From: Acinetobacter sp.
Lineage (GTDB): Bacteria; Pseudomonadota; Gammaproteobacteria; Pseudomonadales; Moraxellaceae
Direction: 5' to 3'
Length of the DNA: 5,899 nt
Assembly: GCA_030152675.1 (NCBI GenBank)
Contig: JASLIY010000306.1
Span: forward strand, 1-5,899
Positions 1 to 5,899 of this stretch are shown here, in pieces (position 1 is the stretch's first letter; every line of letters starts with the position of its first letter). Under the pieces are notes generated by a model. The model had not been told where the DNA came from. It saw only the letters and a list, made by a program, of their open reading frames with translations, and made no database searches. The translations under genes were made by a program, and so were the position numbers.

Positions 1-807
1 AACTTATATCATTTGGGCGAAAAGCCGGGCACCTCAGATGCCAGTCGTGCCAATCGTTTACGCTTACAAGCCATTTGGAATAACTTCGGTCTCAATGGCA
101 GTCGGGTGCAAGTCTTTCAAACTTTGGGAGGCGCCAGCAATCGCGATGGGATGAGCGTGTTTTACAACAATACCTTGGGGGTGGCCGCATTACTTCGACT
201 CAATAGTGGGGATGGTCATGGGCTGCGCAGTAGCACAGGCACACAAAATATTCTGCGCTTAAGCACGCGCGAAGCCAGCAATAGCAATAACTTAGAAACT
301 CCAGCCATGAACAATACGCTGGCACCGATCTTCGATGCCACGGAGGGGATTTTTGTTCAAAATCTCAATGCCAACCTAGTGCTTGGCTCACTCTATCAAC
401 CCTTGATCTTGGGATCGGATGGCAAGAACTTTAGTCTTGAGTTGGCGCGTATCCCCAATAAGGCTGAGATTTATCGCAAGATTTATATCGACTATGACAA
501 CCCGAGTAATAGCAATTACACCGGTTCGGTCTGCAATATTTATCAATGTGGTAATAACGGGCTCAAAGGCTATCAAGGCAATAACGCCACGCATAGCAGT
601 ATCAGTATCGGCTCGACGGAATATGATGCTGCAAAGAATCAACTCAGTGCCTATAAAGGGGCAGATGCGATCGGGATTTCTTTTGGTGCGCCCAAATACC
701 TACAAAATACGGTGCCCAACCCTGCAACCGTGTCACATAACATGGGCTCAGGCGTCATTGATGGTGTGTTGATTCAGCACATGAAAATCACCACCAAAGG
801 TCTATAA
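1..807 (+). CDS. Exported surface-type protein of a fil-like locus, 3' part only (possible FilD counterpart)
   Basis: The frame is open from base 1 to the TAA at 805-807, giving 268 residues of the C-terminal part; the real start lies to the left of the window. A TTG at 13 is not a credible start because no Shine-Dalgarno precedes it and coding continues upstream. The sequence is rich in Asn, Gly and Ser, with alternating hydrophobic strands (for example LGVAALLRLN and LNANLVLGSLYQP), as in beta-rich secreted or outer-surface proteins. There is no transmembrane helix. The only two cysteines are a CX4C pair at visible residues 178 and 183. The last residues (GVLIQHMKITTKGL) resemble the C-terminal end of the third gene (GRLDTQLSITPRD). 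Position two genes upstream of a gene convergent with proS suggests the Acinetobacter putative pilus ('fil') cluster, where FilD would be the positional counterpart. That is an inference from remembered gene order. No enzymatic motif is visible, and the function is not known to me. Confidence 0.72.
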   Translation, partial: NLYHLGEKPGTSDASRANRLRLQAIWNNFGLNGSRVQVFQTLGGASNRDGMSVFYNNTLGVAALLRLNSGDGHGLRSSTGTQNILRLSTREASNSNNLETPAMNNTLAPIFDATEGIFVQNLNANLVLGSLYQPLILGSDGKNFSLELARIPNKAEIYRKIYIDYDNPSNSNYTGSVCNIYQCGNNGLKGYQGNNATHSSISIGSTEYDAAKNQLSAYKGADAIGISFGAPKYLQNTVPNPATVSHNMGSGVIDGVLIQHMKITTKGL

Positions 808-812
808 AGGAG
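808..812 (+). promoter_or_regulatory. Ribosome binding site of the second gene, abutting the upstream stop codon
   Basis: AGGAG lies 10 bases before the ATG at 823. The extended match AAAGGAG uses the last two bases of the upstream TAA (805-807). With only 15 bases between the genes and no room for a promoter or terminator, the two genes must share a transcript, and their translation is probably coupled. Confidence 0.8.
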
Positions 813-822
813 CAGCATCAGA

Positions 823-1536
823 ATGAAAAAAATATTTTTGTTGTGGGGGCTGCTCAGTGCTGTCAGTGGCGCACAGGCTGGTTTGGTTGCACTCGACAAT
901 CAGGCTTTGGGTGAAGTTCAAGGTCAGGCTGGCGCCGATCTCGCCTTAAAGTTGGCATTGAACCAAACACGAAACGGTGAGTTTGATACCAATCTATGTC
1001 AAGACCGCGCGTACTGTCATATTGCCTTAAGTCTCAACAAACGTTATGTGCAGCAGCAAGCGGGTGATACTGCGCTTTCTTGGAGTAAGCCGGACAGTAA
1101 TTCTGGCCGTAAATTATGGTTGGTGTTTAAGGGCGTACAGGGCAGTCTCAATATCCAGAAACTAGGTTTGGATGGCGTCGATCTGCGTTATCGCAATAAA
1201 GACAATGTTGAAATTCTTAAACCATCAATGCAGTTGAGCTTTTCAGCCGCGATGCCGATTCAGATTCGCAACTTTGGTTTTGATGCCCTGTCGATTGAGC
1301 AAGATAACTTCCAAAGCTCAAGTATTGATGCCGGCACCAGTGCCAATGCTGCGGATCATGGTTATCTCAAAGCCAATACCTATTCGAGTGCGGCAGCTGA
1401 TATGAACAGCGGCAAATCCTCACAGTTCGATAAAAATAAAGAAGTCGGTTTTACCGGCATGATGATCCACGGCAATTTGGCTTTGAATGGCAAGGTCATG
1501 GTATTTAGTTGTGATGGCAGTCATCCACGCTGCTAG
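823..1536 (+). CDS. Sec-exported 237-residue protein with GQxG motif, fil-like locus (possible FilE counterpart)
   Basis: The ATG at 823 is fixed by AGGAG at 808-812 and by an immediate signal peptide. This has lysines at 2-3, a hydrophobic core at about 4-16 and an AQA|G cleavage site after residue 19. Right behind it is the block L24-x4-L29-x2-V32-x-G34-Q35-x-G37, also found at the same place in the next protein. The remainder is probably beta-rich, with alternating hydrophobic and polar residues (about 98-160) and a Ser/Ala/Asn-rich stretch at about 165-200. Four cysteines form two pairs, C59/C65 and C230/C237, and the last cysteine is the C-terminal residue. This fits disulfide loops in a periplasmic or surface protein. 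It sits between two larger exported proteins in one operon, so a role in the same surface structure is likely. The FilE name is suggested only by gene order next to proS. No catalytic motif is seen, and the precise function is unknown to me. Confidence 0.82.
   Translation: MKKIFLLWGLLSAVSGAQAGLVALDNQALGEVQGQAGADLALKLALNQTRNGEFDTNLCQDRAYCHIALSLNKRYVQQQAGDTALSWSKPDSNSGRKLWLVFKGVQGSLNIQKLGLDGVDLRYRNKDNVEILKPSMQLSFSAAMPIQIRNFGFDALSIEQDNFQSSSIDAGTSANAADHGYLKANTYSSAAADMNSGKSSQFDKNKEVGFTGMMIHGNLALNGKVMVFSCDGSHPRC
892..933 (+). other. Double-glycine-leader-like motif just after the signal peptide (gene 2)
   Basis: This stretch codes for residues 24-37, LDNQALGEVQGQAG. If the G-Q at 34-35 is taken as positions -2/-1, L24 falls at -12, L29 at -7 and V32 at -4. 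This is the spacing of double-glycine leaders cut by C39 peptidases, except that Gln replaces the second Gly. The spacing is seen directly; processing at this point is inference. Confidence 0.5.
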
Positions 1537-1592
1537 GCGTTCGCGATTGCATCTCAGTGCAGCAATGGACATGAAGTATGACGACGGATTCC

Positions 1593-1597
1593 AAGGA
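1593..1597 (+). promoter_or_regulatory. Ribosome binding site that selects the start of the third gene
   Basis: AAGGA ends 7 bases before the ATG at 1605, an ideal distance. The in-frame ATG at 1578 would add nine polar residues before the signal peptide and has no comparable site upstream, so 1605 is preferred. Confidence 0.7.
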
Positions 1598-1604
1598 TGA
1601 AACG

Positions 1605-3983
1605 ATGAAGCACAAGCAACACAGAGCAAAAACAGCACCGCAACCACAAAAAGTCATTCTGTCGCTGCTGAGTTTGAGTGTAATGGCTGCGATGTCGAAT
1701 GCACACGCGCTGCAAGCCATGAGTGATCAAGACTTACGTGCCATCAATGGGCAAGACGGCATCAGCATGAATATTGGCTATAGCGAGGTCAAGATTGATG
1801 AAGTGGCGTGGATTGACCAAGCTGGCAAGGCCAACGGTGAGGGGGAGCAAGCACTCAAAGCTGGACTGGGCAATGTCAATATCAGTCGCGGTGCGCTGCC
1901 GAGTGATCAGCAACTCGGTGCTGAGCTTAAGTTCGATACTTACTCTTCGACTTCACAAGCCAATACTACGGCTGGGATCAACCTAAATCTCAAATCCACC
2001 TTGGGTAAGCTGACCACGGAGAGCGTTAAGATCTGCCAAGCCGGACAGTGCAACGAACAGGATGCTTCGATGGGCGGATTGCGAGTGGAGTCTTATGATC
2101 CGATTCATTTTAATTTGCTCACCACCAATGGTTTATTTAACCAAAATTCCAAAGCCTATTTTGATCTAAGTATCAAAAATATGCAGTTGGGATTGGCGCA
2201 AAAAGATCAGACCGGCAAAGAAAATATTTTGGCGATGAAAGACCTGAATATCAATCTCAAGACCCTGAGCTATATGTATATTGATCCGGTGAATGGCTTC
2301 TCGCTCAAGTCGGGCAGTGATGGCTTTGCTGATTTTATTCGTGATGAGATCACGGCTAAGCCGGGGCTTAATTTTGAATTGACCGTGAATGATCGTGGTC
2401 TACTGCGTGCAGGTGCCAGTGGCCGTATGATCAATGGCTTGGTGCAGTTCGGTTCAGCAAGTGGTGCGGATCTATTGGGTAATGCCAATGTCAAAAATGG
2501 CAATGGCGTGCAGCAAAGCAACAATGCCATCGCTGGCTCTACGGGGATTCGCTTTAAAATAGCCGGTGAATTTACCAATGATTTAGACAAACTCGGCAGC
2601 AATGCCACCTCGCTAGAACTGGGTGGGGCGGGCGGTTTTAGTTATGGTATTCGCTTTGAAAATATCACCGCACTACGGACTCGAACCGGGATCAAGGGCG
2701 ATGAGCGTGGCGATGTGGCTTTGACCAGCGAGCGTGCCGGATTGGCGATGGATGGGGTGTATATCAACTTGGTCGATAGTCACCAAATTAAGCTGCCGGT
2801 CAACCAAGCATTGACTCAAACCTTTTTAGGCACCAACAAGGGGACTGGGGCAGCACCGATTGCCACGGCTGCGGACTTTGTACAAACCATTGCCAATACC
2901 AGTTCGGTCAATCCTTATAGTGCTGTGATTTCATTGCGCAATGTCGACTATATGGCCTTGTCACGCCGGGGGCAGTTTATTGCAAGCAAAGATGTAACAG
3001 ATCCAAGTAAGCTGCCTTCTGCGACACCCGCCAAATGGGGCTTGGGTATGCCGATTCACAATTTAAATGCCAACGCGGCATTCTTTGGCAAAAAGTCGGA
3101 TGGCGTCAATGATGTGGTGGTCTCCAAGAACAGTCAAGGCGTTCCAGTCCTAACACCGGTCACGGGTTCGGAACGGATCGGCTTCAGTGCTTCGATCAGT
3201 ACCCAAGGCGTGAGTCAGGACGGCTCCAAATCCACCTCGATCTTATTGATTGATGGCGCGGATAACAGTAACTATGCCAATGGGATGGTGACCCCGACGG
3301 ATTACTATATTGGCTTGCGTAATATCGATATGTTACTCAATGGCTATGGCAGCATCGGTTTTGAAAATGGCCAAGTCAACGTCAGTATGCCGGACTTGAA
3401 GATGATCATGGCTGCGCAGTTTGCGGCGGGTTATTTGCCGGGTGCCAAATATAAATCTTGTCCAGCCACCGGCGGCTGTTATGCACCTTCGGATAACTTT
3501 AACAAGCCTTATGATGTCTTGGCTGCGGTTAAGGTACGTTTGGCAGGTTCGATGAATTTTGCCTTGATTCCACGTGCGGCCATCAGTAATCAAAAAGACT
3601 TGGTAGATGGTGTGAATGCGTTGAATATCGTGGGCATCATGCAACTCGATGCCACAAAGAAAATGAACAATGCCATTCAAATCGTCGATACCGATGGCTC
3701 AACCTTAGGCTTGGATAATTTGTCCGGCAGTATTGGATTTGATAACAACTTGATCATCAACAAAGACAATGTTGGATTTCATTACAGCTTTTTATTTAAC
3801 CCCAATAAAAGCGTAGATGGGGTATTTAGAGCCAAAGACGTCAATCTCTATCCTGCAACCGTGGACAGCAATAAGTTGATCAGTGTTGGTCAACCGCAAC
3901 GTCTGGGGGAGTTGGCGATTACCGGTGGACGTTTAGATACGCAACTGTCGATTACACCGCGCGATACACCATTTAAATTTTAG
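1605..3983 (+). CDS. Large Sec-exported surface-type protein with GQDG motif, fil-like locus (possible FilF counterpart; DUF6160-like N-terminus)
   Basis: The protein has 792 residues from the ATG at 1605, chosen for AAGGA at 1593-1597; a start at 1578 would give 801. The signal peptide has a long basic n-region (1-16), a hydrophobic core (about 17-30) and an AHA|L site after residue 35. Then comes M39-x4-L44-x2-I47-x-G49-Q50-D-G52, a block I associate with the DUF6160 family of secreted proteins (from memory, not searched). The rest is Gly/Asn/Ser-rich with many short alternating strands, as in beta-solenoid or other beta-rich surface proteins, with a low-complexity Asn/Gly linker at about 292-314. 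The phrase LRN(V/I)D recurs at 444-448 and 571-575, and GSIGF(E/D)N at 582-588 and 708-714. Cysteines occur only as pairs, 144/149 and 619/625. It is the last gene of the operon, 68 bases after the previous one, and convergent with proS. That is where I recall filF in Acinetobacter, but the name rests on position. No enzymatic motif is visible; an adhesin or pilus-associated role is inference. Confidence 0.8.
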   Translation: MKHKQHRAKTAPQPQKVILSLLSLSVMAAMSNAHALQAMSDQDLRAINGQDGISMNIGYSEVKIDEVAWIDQAGKANGEGEQALKAGLGNVNISRGALPSDQQLGAELKFDTYSSTSQANTTAGINLNLKSTLGKLTTESVKICQAGQCNEQDASMGGLRVESYDPIHFNLLTTNGLFNQNSKAYFDLSIKNMQLGLAQKDQTGKENILAMKDLNINLKTLSYMYIDPVNGFSLKSGSDGFADFIRDEITAKPGLNFELTVNDRGLLRAGASGRMINGLVQFGSASGADLLGNANVKNGNGVQQSNNAIAGSTGIRFKIAGEFTNDLDKLGSNATSLELGGAGGFSYGIRFENITALRTRTGIKGDERGDVALTSERAGLAMDGVYINLVDSHQIKLPVNQALTQTFLGTNKGTGAAPIATAADFVQTIANTSSVNPYSAVISLRNVDYMALSRRGQFIASKDVTDPSKLPSATPAKWGLGMPIHNLNANAAFFGKKSDGVNDVVVSKNSQGVPVLTPVTGSERIGFSASISTQGVSQDGSKSTSILLIDGADNSNYANGMVTPTDYYIGLRNIDMLLNGYGSIGFENGQVNVSMPDLKMIMAAQFAAGYLPGAKYKSCPATGGCYAPSDNFNKPYDVLAAVKVRLAGSMNFALIPRAAISNQKDLVDGVNALNIVGIMQLDATKKMNNAIQIVDTDGSTLGLDNLSGSIGFDNNLIINKDNVGFHYSFLFNPNKSVDGVFRAKDVNLYPATVDSNKLISVGQPQRLGELAITGGRLDTQLSITPRDTPFKF
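1719..1760 (+). other. Double-glycine-leader-like motif just after the signal peptide (gene 3)
   Basis: This stretch codes for residues 39-52, MSDQDLRAINGQDG. With G49-Q50 as -2/-1, M39 is at -12, D43 at -8, L44 at -7 and I47 at -4. All the usual hydrophobic positions of a double-glycine leader, and the acidic -8 position, are met, with Gln in place of the final Gly. The G-Q lies 15 residues after the predicted signal peptidase site, nearly the same as in the preceding protein (16). Confidence 0.5.
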
Positions 3984-4002
3984 AATGCTGTGTTGAGCCA
4001 TA

Positions 4003-4030
4003 AAAAAATCCCGCAATTGCGGGATTTTTT
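4003..4030. terminator. Bidirectional intrinsic terminator between convergent genes
   Basis: A perfect 12-bp inverted repeat, arms 4003-4014 and 4019-4030, has an AATT loop. The GC core TCCCGC/GCGGGA is flanked by A on the left and T on the right. Read on the + strand it ends in six T, and on the - strand the A run becomes a T tract, so it can stop transcription from the exported-protein operon (stop codon at 3981-3983) and from proS (stop at 4068-4070). It is the only hairpin of this kind in the 84-base convergent gap. Confidence 0.93.
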
Positions 4031-4067
4031 ACGACTTGTGTCTGTTGTATGACTGGGGTTCGAGGGA

Positions 4068-5726
4068 TTAGCTCGCGAGTTTCGCCAAGAGTGCTGCTTT
4101 GTCGATATTCACAGACTCAGCATCACGACGGCCTTTGTATTCAAAAGTACCTGCGTCAAGACCTTTCTCACCGATCACGATACGATGCGGCACACCGATC
4201 AATTCGAGATCCGAGAATTTCACTCCAGGACGCTCGTTACGATCATCGAGTAGCACATCATAGCCAGCCGCGCTTAATTCAGCATATAAAGCTTCAGCAG
4301 CTTCGACGGTGCGTGGTGATTTGTGTGCATTCATGGGTACGATCGCGACTTCAAATGGCGCGATCGCAGCAGGCCACAAGATTCCTTTGTCATCAAAGTT
4401 TTGCTCGATGGCAGAAGCCACAACACGTGTTACGCCGATTCCATAGCAACCCATGTAGACAGTTTCAGGTTTGCCTTGCTCACCCAATACCGTACACCCC
4501 AAGGCTTCCGAGTACTTTTGACCCAATTGGAAAATATGACCGACTTCGATACCACGTTTGATTTGAAGCACGCCGTGACCATCTGGAGATGGATCACCTT
4601 CGACCACATTACGTAGATCAAAGATTTCAGTAAACTGCGCATCACGCTGCCAGTTCACGCCTTTGGCGTGTTGGTCAAGTTGGTTGGCACCAGCGACAAA
4701 GTCAGACAAGACAGCTGCTGCGCGATCCACGATCACGGTGATGCCTTTTTCAACTAAACCTTGCGGGCCGACAAAGCCGGTGCATAGGCCAAGTGCATCG
4801 ATCTGCTCTTGGGTGGCAAACGTTAGCGGTGCAGCAATCGCAGCATGTTTTTCAGCTTTGATTTCATTTAGTTCATGGTCGCCACGTAAAAATAGTGCCA
4901 CAACTGGAACTTGACCTTCCGCATCGACATTACCTTGTACCAACAGTGCTTTAACACTGTTTTTTGGCTCGATGTTGAGGAAGCTTGCAACATCAGCAAT
5001 GGTTTTTTGATTCGGTGTTGCGACAACTTCAAGCGCTTGGCTCGGTTCGGCACGGGTTTCTAAGCTGATGGCTTCTGCTTTTTCTACGTTGGCCGCGTAG
5101 TCTGATTCGGTTGAGAACACGATATCGTCTTCACCGCTTGACGCGAGGACATGGAACTCATGTGAGCCAGATCCACCGATCGAACCGGTATCCGCTTGAA
5201 CCGGTCTAAAGTTAAGTCCTAGACGACCAAAGATACGACAATAGGTGTCATACATGACGTCATAGGTTTCTTGTAGCGATGCTTGGTTGATGTGGAAAGA
5301 GTAAGCATCTTTCATGATAAATTCACGTGAACGCATCACACCGAAACGTGGGCGGATCTCGTCACGGAATTTGGTTTGAATTTGATAAAAATTGATCGGC
5401 AGTTGCTTATAGCTTTTTAGCTCATTACGCGCGAGATCCGTGATCACTTCTTCATGGGTTGGTCCAAGCACGAAGGGGTTGTTGTGACGATCGCTAAAGC
5501 GTAAAAGTTCTGGGCCGTATTCAACATAGCGACCAGACTCTTGCCAAAGGCTGGCCGGTTGTGCCACGGGCATCAACACTTCAAGCGCATTGGCACGATT
5601 CATTTCTTCGCGAACAATGGCTTCCACTTTATTTAACACGCGTATACCCATCGGCAACCAAGTATATAAACCAGAAGCCAATTTACGAATCATCCCCGCT
5701 CTTAACATCAGCTGGTGTGAAATCAC
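4068..5726 (-). CDS. proS: Prolyl-tRNA synthetase (ProS), bacterial type with editing domain; longest open frame from a GTG
   Basis: The cytoplasmic class II enzyme joins proline to tRNA(Pro) using ATP and clears mischarged Ala-tRNA(Pro). From the GTG at 5726 the frame gives 552 residues; full-length numbering adds 19 (571 in total, close to the 572 of E. coli ProS). Restart numbering shows the motif 1 region at about 5-60; the PTHEE proline/adenylate loop at 89-93; motif 2 with FRDE at 120-123 and R132; the editing insertion at about 205-385, including the probable editing lysine K259 (equivalent to E. coli K279) and a GFVGP loop; motif 3 GIGVTR at 429-434; and the anticodon-binding domain from about 455 to the end, including [10 protein letters not shown]. 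Nothing is missing in the body. The start is abnormal: the family's N-terminal residues are encoded just upstream, from the ATG at 5783, but an in-frame TAA interrupts them. The GTG itself has no good Shine-Dalgarno, so it may not be the real start. The gene stands alone, transcribed toward the exported-protein operon. Confidence 0.95.
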   Translation of the reverse strand: MISHQLMLRAGMIRKLASGLYTWLPMGIRVLNKVEAIVREEMNRANALEVLMPVAQPASLWQESGRYVEYGPELLRFSDRHNNPFVLGPTHEEVITDLARNELKSYKQLPINFYQIQTKFRDEIRPRFGVMRSREFIMKDAYSFHINQASLQETYDVMYDTYCRIFGRLGLNFRPVQADTGSIGGSGSHEFHVLASSGEDDIVFSTESDYAANVEKAEAISLETRAEPSQALEVVATPNQKTIADVASFLNIEPKNSVKALLVQGNVDAEGQVPVVALFLRGDHELNEIKAEKHAAIAAPLTFATQEQIDALGLCTGFVGPQGLVEKGITVIVDRAAAVLSDFVAGANQLDQHAKGVNWQRDAQFTEIFDLRNVVEGDPSPDGHGVLQIKRGIEVGHIFQLGQKYSEALGCTVLGEQGKPETVYMGCYGIGVTRVVASAIEQNFDDKGILWPAAIAPFEVAIVPMNAHKSPRTVEAAEALYAELSAAGYDVLLDDRNERPGVKFSDLELIGVPHRIVIGEKGLDAGTFEYKGRRDAESVNIDKAALLAKLAS

Positions 5727-5783
5727 CTCTGCATCACTTGGGTTTTCTATTAACTTTTAAAATAAAAAGCGACTCGCGCGCAT
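5727..5783 (-). other. proS: Codons 1-19 of proS, interrupted by an in-frame TAA at codon 9
   Basis: Reading down from the ATG at 5783-5781 gives MRASRFLF, then TAA at 5759-5757, then [10 protein letters not shown] leading directly into [12 protein letters not shown] of the main frame. Both halves are in one frame and align without gaps to the E. coli ProS start as I remember it (MRTSQYLLSTLKETPADAE). The TAA occupies the place of its Ser9, so one TCA-to-TAA change would explain it. The frame is kept, so this is not an indel. It could be a true nonsense mutation with internal restart or readthrough, or a base-calling error in an A/T-rich stretch. Confidence 0.85.
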
Positions 5784-5791
5784 GGAAGTTG

Positions 5792-5795
5792 TCCT
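5792..5795 (-). promoter_or_regulatory. Ribosome binding site of the original proS start
   Basis: On the - strand AGGA lies 8 bases before the ATG at 5783. Good spacing here, and none at the GTG 57 bases further on, supports 5783 as the ancestral start codon. Confidence 0.65.
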
Positions 5796-5866
5796 AATCA
5801 TTAACGATAAAATTGAATAAACAATGAGTTGAACTAAATCTAGCCCAGCTCACGATTGGCTGCGCC

Positions 5867-5875
5867 ATTATGACA
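5867..5875 (-). promoter_or_regulatory. Possible extended -10 promoter for proS
   Basis: The - strand reads TGTCATAAT, a TGn element followed by a hexamer matching TATAAT at five of six positions. It would start transcription near 5860 and give a leader of roughly 77 bases before the ATG at 5783. No convincing -35 hexamer lies at the right distance, so this rests on the extended -10 alone. Nothing else in 5784-5899 looks like a gene or RNA. Confidence 0.3.
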
Positions 5876-5899
5876 TGAATTTTTTAGCTTAGGGTCTGT

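Noticed and set aside
1546..1566. Inverted repeat ATTGC / GCAAT between genes 2 and 3.
   Set aside because: The stem is only 5 bp with an 11-base loop and no T tract, too weak to call a terminator or a regulatory hairpin.
1565..1600. An 11-codon open frame (ATG at 1565, also ATG at 1571) ending in TGA four bases before the start of gene 3, possibly a leader peptide.
   Set aside because: It has no Shine-Dalgarno and no recognisable attenuator structure, and the chosen RBS for gene 3 lies inside it. Its existence is easily due to chance.
4323..4616. Open frames on the + strand across proS and on the - strand across the exported-protein genes.
   Set aside because: They lie opposite or within strongly supported coding sequences, have no ribosome binding sites or recognisable products, and read as shadows of the real genes.
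5757..5783. Reading MRASRFLF-TAA as a deliberate eight-codon leader peptide that regulates proS.
   Set aside because: The eight codons match the conserved ProS N-terminus and continue in the same frame after the stop, so an interrupted proS start is the simpler reading.
5818..5899. Search for a further gene, an RNA or a canonical -35/-10 promoter upstream of proS.
   Set aside because: TTGTTT and AATGAT at 16-base spacing on the - strand would start transcription on top of the ribosome binding site. No open frame or stable structure was seen. Only the extended -10 at 5867-5875 was kept, with low confidence.

Overview
The window looks like a chromosomal segment of a gammaproteobacterium of the Moraxellaceae, most probably Acinetobacter. 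The reasons are the prolyl-tRNA synthetase sequence, whose encoded start (MRASRFLF...) is what I recall for Acinetobacter ProS, and its convergent pairing with a cluster of exported, Gly/Asn/Ser-rich surface-type proteins. That arrangement matches the 'fil' (putative pilus system) locus that I recall lying next to proS in Acinetobacter. Both identifications are from memory, not from a database search.

Left and centre (1-3983, + strand): three tandem genes read toward the right. The first is the 3' part (268 codons) of a gene that enters from outside the window. The second encodes a 237-residue exported protein, and its ribosome binding site overlaps the stop codon of the first. The third encodes a 792-residue exported protein. 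Genes 2 and 3 both have a Sec signal peptide followed within 5 residues by the same short block, (L/M)-x4-L-x2-(V/I)-x-G-Q-x-G. All cysteines in the three proteins lie in close pairs. They look like secreted or outer-surface components made together from one operon, perhaps counterparts of FilD, FilE and FilF by position. None has a recognisable catalytic motif.

A 12-bp perfect hairpin with an A tract on one side and a T tract on the other (4003-4030) sits between the convergent gene 3 and proS and should terminate transcription from both sides.

Right (4068-5783, - strand): proS, encoding class II prolyl-tRNA synthetase with its editing insertion and anticodon-binding domain. The body of the gene is intact, but the normal ATG start, with a good Shine-Dalgarno, is followed at codon 9 by an in-frame TAA. 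The reading frame on both sides of this stop aligns with the ProS family. The longest uninterrupted frame starts at a GTG equal to codon 20. The last 116 bases hold the proS leader and a possible promoter, and no other gene that I can see.

The two observations most worth following are the ochre codon at the start of an essential gene, and the double-glycine-leader-like motif placed just behind Sec signal peptides in two neighbouring exported proteins.
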